DNA of 64,000 nucleotides from Linanthus parryae. Taxonomy: Eukaryota > Streptophyta > Magnoliopsida > Ericales > Polemoniaceae. The position numbers and the translations under genes were made by a program. The DNA is taken from assembly GCA_023055425.1 (NCBI GenBank), contig JALGPY010000002.1:156065345-156129344 (forward strand). The letters are read 5' to 3'. The notes below the pieces were generated by a model. That model did not search any database. It saw only the letters and a list, made by a program, of their open reading frames with translations, and was not told where the DNA came from. Below, in pieces: positions 22,126 through 35,400 of this stretch. Each line of letters starts with the position of its first letter. Position 1 is the first letter of the stretch.

Positions 22126-23409
22126 TGTTGGATTGAATACTAAAAGCCATGCTTTTTGTATTGGATTATATGAATTTGATATTTATGAGAATGGTTTTGG
22201 GCAATGTTTTTTGCGTTATATTATTATTGTGCATAGTTGTCTATTGTTCTACATAGTAGAAGATCTGGTGTGTAGAGTCTAGCTTACACACAGAAGATCT
22301 TATCTTCGGTTCTTGTGGAATGAAAGTTGTGAGTTCACAATCTAGATGGAATTAGACAAACCATCGGAACGATTGTAGCACATTGTTTTAGTATGTCTGT
22401 CTTGGCTACAGGAAACAGTATAGTTCATACTATAGTTTCAACTCAATGTGCTAGTATACTTTGTGTATATTGAACAGGACCAAGTTGTGATCATTGTCTT
22501 TGTACTGACATAATAAGACAAGCTATGTCTCATGGTTATTATGATTACTTATGCTCTTAATCCTTAGATAGTCAATGTGCACATGTATTTAGTAGTTATT
22601 GCTTTGACAAGTCAAGTGAGTGAGATTCCTATGGAGTCAATAGCCTCGGTGAGTTGGGTGATACTATTGAGTCCATGGTGTAGATTGATATATCGAAGGA
22701 ATCCATGTCCCGGTTATGGGATTGATGATATCCCCTTGATGAAGCTTATAAGTTTTGATTATGTCAAACCCTGCAGGTAGATTACTTGGTAATCTGGACA
22801 TATCAAATAAGTTAAGTGGTAAGGATCAAGGAATTGGGAAGAGGTCGATTAAATGAATTAGTCAGTAATTAATTTAATCGACGGATATCTGTAATCTTAA
22901 CATGGGGAGATAATAAGTATTTAATAACAGGAGCTCGAAATATTAGTTTTTGAGAATATGGACAGGAGTGCAATAACAGTTATTTAGTGGTACTAACTGT
23001 TATTAACTTTATTCGGACTAGGTTCGGGTGGAACCAGAAGTTCTGATAAAGTTAGGAGCCTGATTCGTATTTTCTCCTCCAGGTCCCTCCCGTAGCCTAT
23101 ATAAGTTTCCTTAGCCTTCAGAATTCGTATGCTTGAGATACACACCGAGATCTAGGGTTTCGAGAGTGAGAGCAATTCGCCTGGAGGCTGAGAAGGATTC
23201 TGGAAGCAGCAAGCCCACACTTGCATCCAAGAGGAACTTCAAGAATACGGGAGAAGATCAGGAGTGTTCTCAGACCTACATCAGATAGCTTGGACGCAGG
23301 TATGAACCCTAATTCCGCCTAGTAGGGTTTCTAGCGTTCATGTTGAAACAAGTTTTAATCGGTATAGCAGACATGCAATCGAACTGGTCCAGGGATTCGC
23401 CTCCCTTCA
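22126..23409 (+). repeat. 5' LTR of copia 2
   Basis: 1,284 bp, from TGTTGGATTG to CTCCCTTCA. It is the same length as the right LTR, with only about a dozen differences seen by eye. TCGAG lies outside both LTRs (22121-22125 and 29907-29911). Confidence 0.93.
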
Positions 23410-24440
23410 ATTGGTATCAGAGCCCCGTTCGACTCTGCATATCTGCTATACATCCATGTTGTCCAATAATCGAACCGGCTATGCATGTTAGAGTAGGAAG
23501 ATTGCGATGTCTAACTCTGTTTTGCAGAATGAATCGTGTCCTGCTATTATGGTCATACTGTTTGATGTATGTGGTTTGATTTGGTTTTGATTCCCACGCT
23601 GTTTTTCGTTGATGAAAAATATTTTTAACCTTCTGTAATAGTAAACCCTAGGTTCTCTTATTCTAGTATTAGATAAACCTGTGAGCTCCTTGGTGGCATT
23701 GAAAGTCTGTAGCAGTCTCTGGTACTCTGTTACAGACTGATTCGCGGAATCCATGGAGACTAGGGTTACGGTAATATTAGTGGAGACAGAAGGACGAAAG
23801 ATTGCAGATCGTCAAGTTTTCCACAGCAACGGCATGGCGATTTTCGGAAAAAGTTTTTCGGCGACCATAATAGCTGGGTTGTGTGTGGTTGAATTCTTTT
23901 TATGTGCTTGATATATCTGTGTGTATGATTATTGTGGATGCTTGCATGTTAAATCATGGACAACATGGATATATAAATTTAATTTGTATTAAATTGTTCA
24001 AACAACTAAGTGGGAGAGGGAGCCTAGTGTTTATAGATCCCGCGGTCTCCATCATTGATTTATAAGTGATGTAGTTGGTTTTGTGTGTTAGCCTTGGAGT
24101 TAACCTTCTTATCGAACATAACCACTGCAGTATCACTGGTATAAATTCCTTTAAGGATATTTCTAATAATTACTGTTTATGTGTCATCTCTCCATATGAG
24201 AGGCATGTAATGGGGTAATGGGTTAGAAGTAAAAATGATGGTATACACTTAGATGTAAGTTATAGTATCCTCCCCATCGGAGTCACTGCTATGGCTTGCA
24301 GGACCAAAGGTACCATGTCTAACTATAGAGTGAATGGTAGACGTCCACCCATCGTGGCATACTATTTTTATGTGTGTTAGAATATTGGTGGTTTACATTG
24401 CCCTTATATGTTTTATTTACATGATTCTCAGGTTCAAAAA
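23410..24440 (+). other. Copia 2 untranslated leader
   Basis: About 1 kb between the primer site and gag. It has only short, unsupported ORFs. A leader of this size could hold packaging and dimerisation signals, but none can be identified by eye. Confidence 0.6.
23412..23424 (+). promoter_or_regulatory. Primer binding site of copia 2
   Basis: TGGTATCAGAGCC is a full 13-base match to the complement of the initiator-methionine tRNA 3' end, two bases after the LTR. Confidence 0.92.
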
Positions 24441-27400
24441 ATGTCGAACTCATTCAACCCACTATCTATTGTCTTGAATCAAAACAAACTCAATGGATCC
24501 AACTATATTGATTGGAAGAGAAATTTGAATATTGTGCTAACTGCTGAGGATTACAAATTTGTGCTTCTTGAGGAATGTCCTGCAGAACCTCTAGAAGGGG
24601 CTTCTGAGGAAGAAGCCAAGCCTTATAAGAGGTGGCAGAAAGCCGATCAGATGGCTAAATGCTACATATTAGGCTCCATGTCTAATGTGTTGCAGCATCA
24701 GCATGAGAACATGGGCTCTGCCCTTGAGATCATGGAGAACCTCAAAGACATGTTTGGGGATCAGGATCGTGCTGCCAGGCAGGTTGCTATGAAAAACCTC
24801 ATGAACACAAAAATGGTTGAAGGGTCCTCTGTAAGGGATCATGTTCTGAAGATGATAAGTCTTCTAGGTGAACTAGAGATCCTTGGAGCTGTAATCGATG
24901 AGGAAACTCAGGTCGATATCGTGCTCATGACGCTGTCTGATTCATTTAACAGTTTTCGGCTAAATTATAATATGAACAAAAAGACTTATTCTTTAGCCGA
25001 ATTGTTAAAGGAGCTTCAAGCAGCTGAGGGACTCCTTCAGAAACCGGTTACTGTAATGGTGACTGAAAAGCCTTCTGCTTCTAACCTTAGGGCTAAGAAG
25101 AAGAAGAAAGTTGCAGAAAACAGTAGTTCCGAAGGTTGCTCCGGCACCTCAAGGAATAGCTCGTGGGCCACAGCAAGCACTTGCTCTCAGGGGACATTGG
25201 GAAAGCCGAAAGGCAAGTGTTTCCTCTGTAACCAGAGAGGGCATTGGAAGAAGCAATGTCCAAAGTTCCTGACTCGTCCAATCCAGAACAACTCAGGTAT
25301 ATCTCTTTCACTAATAGTTGAATCATGTTCAGCGGTTCGATCTACTAGAACCTGGTGTGTAGACTCGGGAGCCACTGACCATGTCTGCAATTCATTGCAG
25401 GGGTTCCAGGAAACCAGACAGCTTAGTGATGGCGAGATTTATCTACACTTGGGCAACACGAATAAAGTAGCTGCAGTTGCAATAGGAATTTGTTTCTTAC
25501 ATTTTGGGAATGATAGGATTTTAGTTTTGAAAGATTGTCTTTATGTACCTTCCATTAGAAGGAATTTGATTTCAGTCTCTAAGTTGGTTAAGAATGAATA
25601 TTCAGTTTATTTTAATGACTCTGTGGTTATTAAGAAAAATAAACGTTTTATTTGTTCTGGTACATTGGTGGATGGTCTTTACATTATAAATCCTGAGACT
25701 CCCATAGCGCAGCTATATGAACTGAATAACTCGGATAGCTTACATAAAAAGAGAAAGGAACCTTGCGAGATAAACCAAACATATCTTTGGCATTTACGAC
25801 TTGGTCATATCAATATAAACAGAATACAAAGGCTGGTTCAGAATGGACCATTAGGTTCATTAAAAGTGGAGGCACTACCAGCATGTGAGTCATGTTTAGA
25901 AGGTAAGATGACCAAGAGGCCATTTTTGGCAAAGGGTAATAGGGCCAAAGAACTGTTGGAGCTTATCCATTCAGATGTTTGTGGACCAATGAATGTCCAA
26001 GCGAGGGGAGGTTTTGAGTATTTCATTACCTTTATTGATGATTACTCCAGATATGGATATATTTATTTGATGCGGCATAAGTCTGAGGCCTTTGAGAAAT
26101 TTAAAATTTTTAAGGCAGAATCAGAGAAGCGTCTAGGAAAATATATCAAGTCATTTCGATCTGATCGAGGTGGCGAGTACCTCTTGGGACAATTCAGGGA
26201 TTACTTGGAGGAACAAGGGATTCAATCCCAGTTGTCTGCTCCAGGTACGCCACAACAGAATGGTGTGGCAGAGCGAAGGAATAGGACTCTTTTAGAAATG
26301 GTGAGATCCATGATGAGTTATTCAGATTTACCAATTTCTTTTTGGGGTCATGCTTTAGAGACAGCTGCATATATTCTGAACTTGGTTCCGTCTAAGTCAG
26401 TACCAACTACACCCACAGAACTTTGGACTGGGCGCAAGCCTAGTCTACGGCATGTTCGGATTTGGGGTAGTCCAGCACATGTGCTGAAGGGAAACTCAAG
26501 TAAGTTGGAATCAAGGACAGAAGTATGTGTCTTTGTAGGATACCCGAAAGGAACAAAGGGTGGTTTATTTTATAGTCCGAAGGATCAGAAAGTCATTGTT
26601 AGAACCAATGCGAGATTCTTATAGGAAGACTATATTATGGATCACAAGCCTAAAAGTAAAATTGTTCTGGAAGAAATGCGAGGAAATCAAGTAGTCCAAG
26701 GTCATGATATACCAACTGTACAAGAAGAAATACCACAAGAAAATGATATCGACAATCAACTACCTTTGGGTGGTTCGAGAAATGTAGATACTCGTGATAC
26801 ACAACAAAATAGTGTTGACATCCCACCGCAAGAGGGCAGTGGGGGAAATGACAATACTAGTGATCCACAAGATAGTAGTGACATTCCGCCGCAACCAAGC
26901 AGTGGGAAAAATGTTACTACTAGTGAACCACAAGTACAGCCTCGTCGTAGTGGGAGGGTTTCTCGTAAACCAGACAGATACATGTACTTGGGAGAGTCTT
27001 TTGACAAGGTCCATGATGAACATGATACTGATCCCAGTAACTATAATGAAGTTGTTGGAAGTACGGATGCGGAAAAGTGGAAAAAGGCTATGATTTCTGA
27101 GATGGAGTCTATGTACTCCAATCAGGTCTGGGATCTTGTAGATCCAACAGATGGGGTAAAACCCATCGGGTGTAAGTGGATTTACAAGAAAAAGATAGGG
27201 GTAGACGGGAAGGTTGAAACCTTCAAAGCAAGGCTTGTTGCGAAAGGTTTTACTCAGAAAGAAGGGATCGACTATGAGGAAACTTTTTCACCAGTAGCCA
27301 TGATTAAGTCTATCAGGATTCTCTTGTCCATTGCGGCTCATTTCGATTACGAAATTTGGCAAATGGATGTCAAGACAGCTTTCCTTAATGGAAGTCTTGA

Positions 27401-28607
27401 TGAGTGCATTTATATGATGCAACCATAAGGATTCGTAGCTAAGGGCCAGGAGCACAAGTTGTGCAAGCTTAAGAGGTCTATTTATGGACTTAAGCAGGCA
27501 TCTAGATCATGGAACATCCGTTTTGATCAAGCAATCAAATCTTTTGGTTTTGATCAATGTCCGGATGAGCCGTGTGTGTACAAGAAGTGTAAAGAAAACG
27601 TTGTGGTATTCTTGATACTTTACGTTGATGATATATTGCTCATTGGAAACAATGTGGGTGTATTATCTAGTGTGCGGGTATGGTTATCAAGTCAATTTGA
27701 TATGAAAGACTTGGGAGAAGCAGCATACGTTCTAGGGATCAAGCTTATGCGAGATCGGAAAAATAGGATGTTGGGCTTGTCACAAGCCAATTATATTGAT
27801 ACTGTTCTTGCAAGGTTTAGCATGCAGGATTCCAAGAAAGGGTTGATCCCTTTCAGACATGGAATCAGTCTATCTAAGGATCAGTGTCCTAAGACACCTG
27901 ATGAGATAGAAAGTATGAAAGCAGTTCCTTATGCTTCTGCAGTAGGAAGCCTCATGTATGCGATGTTATGTACTAGACCAGATATTTGCTTTGCTGTTGG
28001 CATGGTTAGTAGATATCAGTCTAACCCTGGCAGAGAACATTGGACTGCGGTAAAACATATATTGAAGTACCTGAAAAGGACTCGAGACTATATGTTAGTT
28101 TACCATAAAAATAGTCTTGTACCCATCGGGTACACAGACTCAGATTTTCAGTCAGATAGGGATTCCAGGAAGTCTACCTCTGGATATGTTTTCACATTAG
28201 AAGGTGGATCCATTAGTTGGAGGAGCATCAAGCAATCTTGTATTGCTGATTCCACCATGGAAGCTGAATATGTGGCTGCTTCTGAAGCTGCTAAGGAAGC
28301 TGTTTGGCTCAGAAACTTTCTAATGGATCTTGGAGTGGTACCGAGTGCCCAACCGGCTATGACGCTTTATTGCGATAATAGCGGCGCGGTTGCAAACTCA
28401 AGGTAACCAAGAGCTCACAAGAAAGGAAAACCCATAGAGTGTAAGTATCATTTGATTAGAGAAATCGTGCACAGAGGTGATGTGGCAGTGATGGAGATTG
28501 CATCAGCGGATAACCTGGCAGACCCATTTACGAAGTGTTTGACATCTAAGGCTTTTGATGGTCACGTAGAGGGAATGGGTTTGAGGTGTGTTGCTGCATG
28601 GCTTTGA
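24441..28607 (+). pseudogene. Copia 2 gag-pol polyprotein with three in-frame stops
   Basis: I chose the ATG at 24441 (MSNSFNPLSIVL) because it matches usual copia gag starts; the frame is open from 24408. Approximate residue positions: gag 1-250; CCHC knuckle CFLCNQRGHWKKQC near 259; protease VDSGATDH near 308; pre-integrase WHLRLGHI near 451; integrase D near 512, D near 574, E near 614 (SDVCGP, RSDRGGEY, NGVAERRN); reverse transcriptase [11 protein letters not shown] and YVDDILL near 1060; RNase H ending at LADPFTKCL. In-frame stops at 26622-26624 (TAG), 27426-27428 (TAA) and 28404-28406 (TAA) interrupt otherwise continuous, well-conserved sequence. The natural end is the TGA at 28605-28607. 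The frame never shifts, so the damage is recent point mutation. The catalytic residues I checked are present. Confidence 0.92.
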
Positions 28608-28610
28608 GTC

Positions 28611-28622
28611 TTAGTGGGAGAT
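28611..28622 (+). promoter_or_regulatory. Polypurine tract of copia 2
   Basis: TTAGTGGGAGAT immediately precedes the right LTR, four bases after the polyprotein stop. Confidence 0.75.
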
Positions 28623-29906
28623 TGTTGGATTGAATACTAAAATCCATGCTTTTTGTATTGGATTATTTGAATTTGATATTTATGAGAATGGTTTTGGGCA
28701 ATGTTTTTTGCGTTATATTATTATTGTGCATAGTTGTCTATTGTTCTACATAGTAGAAGATCTGGTGTGTAGAGTCTAGCTTACACACAGAAGATCTTAT
28801 CTTCGGTTCTTGTGGAATGAAAGTTGTGAGTTCACAATCTAGATGGAATTAGACAAACCATCGGAACGATTGTAGCACATTGTTTTAGTAGGTCTGTCTT
28901 GACTACATGAAACAATATAGTTCATACTATAGTTTCAACTCAATGAGCTAGTATACTTTGTGTATATTGAACAGGACCAAGTTGAGATCATTGTCTTTGT
29001 ACTGACATAATAAGACAAGCTATGTCTCATGGTTATTATGATTACTTATGCTCTTAATCCTTAGATAGTCAATGTGCACATGTATTTAGTAGTTATTGCT
29101 TTAACAAGTCAAGTGAGTGAGATTCCTATGGAGTCAATAGCCTCGGTGAGTTGGGTGATACTATTGAGTCCATGGTGTAGATTGATATATCGAAGGAATC
29201 CATGTCCCGGTTATGGGATTGATGATATCCCCTTGATGAAGCTTATAAGTTTTGATTATGTCAAACCCTGCAGGTAGATTACTTGGTAATCTGGACATAT
29301 CAAATAAGTTAAGTGGTAAGGATCAAGGAATTAGGAAGAGGTCGATTAAATGAATTAGTCAGTAATTAATTTAATCGACGGATATCTGTAATCTTAACAT
29401 GGGGAGATAATAAGTATTTAATAACAGGAGCTCGAAATATTAGTTTTTGAGAATATGGACAGGAGTGCAATAACAGTTATTTAGTGGTACTAACTGTTAT
29501 TAACTTTATTCGGACTAGGTTCGGGTGGAACCAGAAGTTCTGATAAAGTTAGGAGCCTGATTCGTATTTTCTCCTCCAGGTCCCTCCCGTAGCCTATATA
29601 AGTTTCCTTAGCCTTCAGAATTCGTATGCTTGAGATACACACCGAGATCTAGGGTTTCGAGAGTGAGAGCAATTCGCCTGGAGGCTGAGAAGGATTCTGG
29701 AAGCAGCAAGCCCACACTTGCATCCAGGAGGATCTTCAGGAATACGGGAGAAGATCAGGAGTGTTCTCAGACCTACATCAGATAGCTTGGACGCAGGTAT
29801 GAACCCTAATTCCGCCTAGTAGGGTTTCTAGCGTTCATGTTGAAACAAGTTTTAATCGGTATAGCAGACATGCAATCGAACTGGTCCAGGGATTCGCCTC
29901 CCTTCA
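28623..29906 (+). repeat. 3' LTR of copia 2
   Basis: 1,284 bp, collinear with the left LTR. Differences cluster near 28880-28990 and 29725-29745. It is followed directly by the TCGAG duplication. Confidence 0.93.
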
Positions 29907-30240
29907 TCGAGATGTATAGGGAGAGCTTGTTTGTTTCCAACAACAACGTAATCATACCCATGTATGTTTCAGAAGTGCTCAAGTTTCAAAAGTCATTACT
30001 CATATAATTTGATGCACAAGCATCCCATAAACCAAAAATTAGATGCATCAACAATGTCATTAGAGGCCATCATAGCAGTAAAAATCTCATGAGGCACTCT
30101 TCTTCGTACAATGTATACAATCAAGAGCATTATGAGTTTGTTGGCCATGTATTTGGCACACAACATAGTTAGATCGTGAACTAGAGTAACCTCCTCGGTT
30201 ATTGCCAGAAAGTCACCTCTATGTGAGGGTTTGGTGCGGC
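29907..30240 (-). pseudogene. Old copia relic, piece 2 (gag end and protease)
   Basis: On the minus strand, fragments in shifting frames match the copia order: QTHNALDCIHCTKK (degenerate zinc-knuckle neighbourhood), a decayed protease WFMDACASNYMSND in place of the usual W.DSGA..H, then VVVGNKQALPIHL. Stops and frameshifts are frequent. It is older than copia 2, copia 3 and the hAT MITE, all of which interrupt it. Confidence 0.6.
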
Positions 30241-30907
30241 CAGGACCGTCTCTAAGGCAAGGCCATATACAATGTTGCCTAGGGCCCCATTTAGGAAGAG
30301 GGCCTCAAATGTCTAGGCTAGAGGGATTAATTGGTAATTTGAATTTAGCTTATTAACATATGTCTAATCTCTTTTGTCATTTTTCAAGTAATATTTTATT
30401 TTTTTGAACTTAAGTAATATTTCATTTGTATTTCCCTAAAGCTATTTCTTGGGACGAAAGTTCCAGATATATTTTCTATCAGAAAACCGTTTAAGAATAA
30501 ATTACACAATATTATTTGGTTAGTAATTAATACTAATAATATTAACACCACATATTTTATGAGATATTGGTACTTACTGAAATATTATTTACATTCTAAA
30601 AACAAGAGATTAATTATTAATTTACGGCAGGTACACACGCTTAAACAAATTCCTTCAATTTCCCACATTTTCTTCTTCTTTTGCAAAAACACCTAGCTTA
30701 TCAATTTATATATTTTAAATTATAAATTTTATTTATTTTAGTTATAGTTTTTTACTCATCGCGTGAGCACCAATAGTAAGTTCGTCTATATATATGTAAG
30801 ATAAATACAATTTTTTTAATGTTGCTAAATTTTAAATTTTTTTTTAACCAAAAAGGCCCCACGAAATAAAGTTGCCTAGGGCCTTATAAAAGGTAGAGAC
30901 AGCCCTG
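30241..30907. mobile_element. hAT-type MITE
   Basis: 667 bp, AT-rich, with no ORF. The ends are CAGGACCGTCTCTA on the left and, as reverse complement, CAGGGCTGTCTCTA on the right. GGTGCGGC flanks both sides (30233-30240 and 30908-30915), an exact 8-bp duplication typical of hAT elements. Subterminal GTTGCCTAGGGCC occurs near both ends (30275 and 30871) in direct orientation. Confidence 0.9.
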
Positions 30908-31018
30908 GGTGCGGCCCCATGGTCATAACCAAAATGACCATAGTTATATAACCAAAATTATTTTCATATTTTCCTCTACCATAGCAATGTGACCTACCAT
31001 GTCCATTGTTATCACCAT
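30908..31018 (-). pseudogene. Old copia relic, piece 3 (gag, glycine-rich part)
   Basis: The minus-strand reading NGDNNGHGRSHCYGRGKYEN is the Gly/Arg/Asn-rich stretch that follows gag in copia elements. It continues piece 2 across the hAT MITE and stops at copia 3. Confidence 0.55.
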
Positions 31019-32444
31019 TGTAGGGTTTTGATTCATGGATGCGCAACGGAAACAATAATTAACGATGCAAAACTCTCCAAGGATCACAAGTCAAGAGACA
31101 TAACGATGGTAAAGAAAGAAATCAATTAACACACCTTAGGGTTCTCCTTTGATGACTTCAAACGCGAATTGTGTCACGTTCTCTATAGTTGACCCACGGC
31201 TAGAGTTGATTTCTAGATCTTCCAATCCTTGGTGCTAGCCCGGAAAGAGGAAGAGGAAGAGGGAGAAGAATCACGCAAAACGAGACCAATCCAAGGAGGT
31301 TCGGCCTCCTTGGTGCCGACGGGGACGGGCAGCGAGCAAGGGGGGGGCTCCTTCTTGCTTTCTTGCTCTCTCATTTTTGTTCTCTCCCACTCAAGTTATG
31401 ATCAATAATGACATAAGTATGGGAAGTAAGGAAGGAGTGTCCTTTATATAGTTCAATAAAATCCTTGCCAACTACCTAAAGGACTTATTATAGTCCTACT
31501 AGAATTCAATTTAGTCCCTTCCTTGCAAATTAGTCCCTACTAAGTTTGTAAGGTGTTGCAAAGTGATCCTTCTAATTAATTAATCCAATTAATTAATTCC
31601 CAATCTAGTTCAATTCTATATAGCGTGTGACCCCATAGGTTCTATCTAGTTGGTAGCAACTATTTGCTAATATGGAGCGGTTTCTAGCAAAACATCCATT
31701 CTAGCCAACTAATAGAATAGTCATCTTGACAACCTTTGTACAAGTATTTGTCTCATCCCTTTGTCTCTATATCCGGATTGGACACGAGACATACAAGTAA
31801 CACTCGTATATCCAATCGACAGTTTCTCGATCCATGGGAATAGCCTTATTCGTGCAAATAACATCAATATCCCATATTGATTTATTTGAGTCTGGCCAGA
31901 CATTCTATAAGCACTATCCCTCGAGTGGCCTAGGATATTTGCTCCCGTTATGTAAGAGGGACAAATTCTATCTACGTCCACTACGATCTCTAAGCTTGCT
32001 TCTTATTGTATCCGGTACACGCCTTTATAACTACCCAGTTACGGTGTAGCGTTTAACGCTACCAAAATCACAATAATCCACAACTAGAATATCTAGAGAC
32101 TTCAAGTCTAAGGATGACAATACCATTGCACCGCGAGAAGCAATTGTGACTCAACATAACGTGTATGTAGCCTTCTCGGAGATGGGTCGATCCAGTGCGT
32201 CATTACCCTTAATTCACACCTATGTGTTGGATCATGATATCTCCATATCAATACAACCCCATACTAGTCTATAGATGATTGTCCCATTAATCATTATACT
32301 GGACTAGGGATATTTAAGATAAACTACACAATTGTAAATCTAAGGACTTCATTATATTAAATATCCAATAAATAATAAATGAATTTTCTAGCCACAAATA
32401 AATTCGTACTAAACTAGATTGCATCTAGGGCATCTATTCCAACA
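31019..32444 (-). repeat. 3' LTR of copia 3
   Basis: 1,426 bp. On the minus strand it runs TGTTGGAATAGATG to AAACCCTACA. It is collinear with 37796-39219 with scattered differences. An ATTAATTAATCCAATTAATT palindromic tract lies near 31574. Confidence 0.9.
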
Positions 32445-32455
32445 GTCTCCCACTT
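32445..32455 (-). promoter_or_regulatory. Polypurine tract of copia 3
   Basis: On the minus strand this reads AAGTGGGAGAC directly before TGTTGGAATAG, nearly the same tract as in copia 2. Confidence 0.75.
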
Positions 32456-35400
32456 GCACTAGAGCCAATCTGGCGCATCTCGTATGCCCATACTCCTAGT
32501 GTGCCCTTCATGCTTCTACTACGTGAGAGGCTTTGTAAGCGGGTCTGACAGATTCTCATCTGTAGGAATCTTGCATATCCAAACGTCTCCTCGATCGATA
32601 ATATCTCGAATCAGATGAAACTTCCTGAGCACGTGCTTGGATTTCTGTTGCGACCTGGGTTCCTTTGATTGCGCGATCGCCCCAGTGTTGTCACAGTACA
32701 ACTCAACTGGATCCGCAATGCTAGGAACCACACCAAGTTCAAAAACAAACTTTCTGATCCAAACAGCTTCCTTTGCTGCGCCATTTGCAGCAATGTACTC
32801 AGCCTCTGTTGTAGAATCAGCCACCGTCTCTTGCTTGGAACTCTTCCAACTCACCGCTGCTCCATTCAGGAAAAACACATATCCCGACTGTGATCTAAAG
32901 TCATCTCTGTCGGTTTGGAAGCTTGCATCAGTGTAACCCCTTACACGCAACTCTTCCTCACCGCCAAATATCAAGAAAGCATCCTTAGTTATTCTCAAGT
33001 ACTTTAGGATGTTCTTGACTGCAATCCAGTGACTCTCACCTGGATTGGATTGGTATCTGCTTTTCATACTCAAGGCATATTACACATCTGGTCTAGTACA
33101 TAACATGGCGTACATGACAGATCCTATGTCCGAGGCATAGGGAACTCTACTCCTGCGTTCCTTCTCAATCTCATTAGAAGGACAACCACTCTTCGAAAGA
33201 GTGATTCCATGTGACATGGGCAAGAATCCTTTCTTGGAATCTTGCATGTTGAACCGTTTCAACACCTTGTCAATATATGTACTTTGACTTAGGCCAAGCA
33301 GTCTCTTAGATCTATCTCTATAGATCTTTATACCGAGTAGATAGGCTGCTTCCCCTAAGTCCTTCATTGAGAAACACTTCATTAGCCAATCTTTAACAGA
33401 CTGCAGCATGGGAACGTCGTTTCCAATGAGTAGTATGTCGTCCACATACAAGACCAGAAAAGCTACAGAGCTCCCACTAACCTTCTTGTAGACACAAGAC
33501 TCATCTTCGTTTCTGATGAAGCCAAACTCTTTGACTACTTCATCAAAACGTCGATTCCAACTCCTAGAAGCTTGCTTCAATCCATAAATGGATCGTTGCA
33601 CCTTACAGACTTTGTTGGCTTGCTTTGGATCCTCAAACCCGGCTGTATCATATACACGTCCTCGAGGAGATTCCCATAAAGGAATGCTGTTTCGACATCC
33701 ATCTGCCAAATCTCATAGTCATGGTATGCTGCAATCGCAAGTAGGATTCGGATTTGGTCATAGCGACTGGTGAAAAGGTTTCATCATAGTCAATACCATG
33801 AATCTGTCTGAATCCTTTAGCCACCAATCGGCCCTTATAGGTAATCACATTACCATCCATGTCGATCTTCTTCTTGAAGACCCACTTGCACCCTATGGGC
33901 CGTGCCCCTTCGGTTTGTTCCACCAAAGTCCATACTTTGTTGGTATACATGGATTCCATCTCGGATATCATGGCTTCCAGCCACTTCTGAGAGTCTGGAC
34001 CCTTCATGGCCTCTTCATAGGTAGTAGGCTCATCATCTATGAACATCGTGTCACCGGAATCGGTCATGAGAAGTCCATACCTCTCGGGTTCCTAGCTTGT
34101 CTGATTGTAAACGTTTTACATAGACATCGCAGCCCCAAATCCTCATGAATGACAGTGTGGGACGCCTCCAACTCCACATCTCATAAGGTGTCTTCATGAC
34201 TGATTTAGATGGAACACGGTTAATGGTGAAAGCTGCACTTAATAGAGCGTGGCCCTAAAATGATAATGGAAGATCGGTTTGACATATCATAGATCGAACC
34301 ATATCCAATAGGGTTCGATTCCTCCTCTCAGAAATGCCATTCCATTGTGGTTTTCCGGGTGAAGTGAGTTGGGACACGATCCCACACTCTTTAAGATAGT
34401 CGTCAAACTCTTGGCTCAAGTATTCTCCTCCAAGATCCGATCGTAGAGCCTTGATACTTTTGCCAAGTTGCTTCTCTACTTCATTCTTGAATTCTTTGAA
34501 CACTTCAAAGGATTCGGATTTTGCCCTCATGAGGTACACAAATCCATATCTACTGTAATCATCAATAAATGTAATGAAGTAGACATAACCATCCCTGGCA
34601 GGCGTGGCAAATGGTCCACACACATCAGTATGTATGAGCGCCAATTGCTCACTAGTCCTCTCACCTTTCTTATTGAAAGGGTACTTTGTCATTTTTCCCA
34701 ATAAACAAGCCTCACATGTCTCATATGATTCAAAATCAAATGAGTCTAGTAGTGCATCCTTATGGAGTCTAGATACACGTTTCTCGTTTATGTGGCCTAA
34801 ACGACAGTGCCATAAATAAGCAGGATTTAAATCATTTATTTTAATCCGCTTGGTATTAATGTTGTAGACAGGATTGTTTAGATCAAGGACATATAGTCCA
34901 TTAGATAACTGCGCACTAAAATAGTGAATATTATTCAAATAAAAGGAACAACAATTGTTCTTTATTGAAATAATAAAACCATCCTTGTCCAAAAAAGAAA
35001 TAGAAATAATGTTTCTGCTCATAGTAGGCACAAAATAGCAATTATTTAATTCTAAAACTAATCCTAAAGGCAGAGATAGCTCGCACACGCCTATGGCCAA
35101 CGCAGCAACTTTTGCTCCATTCCCAACGCGTAGATCTATCTCCCCTTTAGCCAATCTTCTATTTTTCTTTAGATCCTGCGCATTTCGACAAATGTGAGAT
35201 CCACATCCAGTATCTAATACCCATGATTTAGAGACAGTTAAATTTACATCTACAACAAAAATACCTGGTGGTGGTGGAATCACTATTCCAAGCCTCTTGT
35301 CCTCCAGATATTTTGGGCAGTTCCTCCTCCCGTGTCCAGGCTGACTGCAGTAGTGACACTCGCCTTTAGTCACACCTTTGGCAATGCCACCAATAGGCTT

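Larger units (their letters stand above)
22126..29906 (+). mobile_element. Copia 2, young Ty1/copia retrotransposon
   Basis: A 7,781-bp element with two 1,284-bp LTRs. It has a perfect 13-base initiator-Met primer site at 23412-23424, a polypurine tract at 28611-28622, a perfect 5-bp duplication TCGAG, and one long polyprotein frame. The near-identical LTRs point to a recent insertion relative to its neighbours. The polyprotein is in a single frame but has three in-frame stops. It sits inside the old copia relic. Confidence 0.95.
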
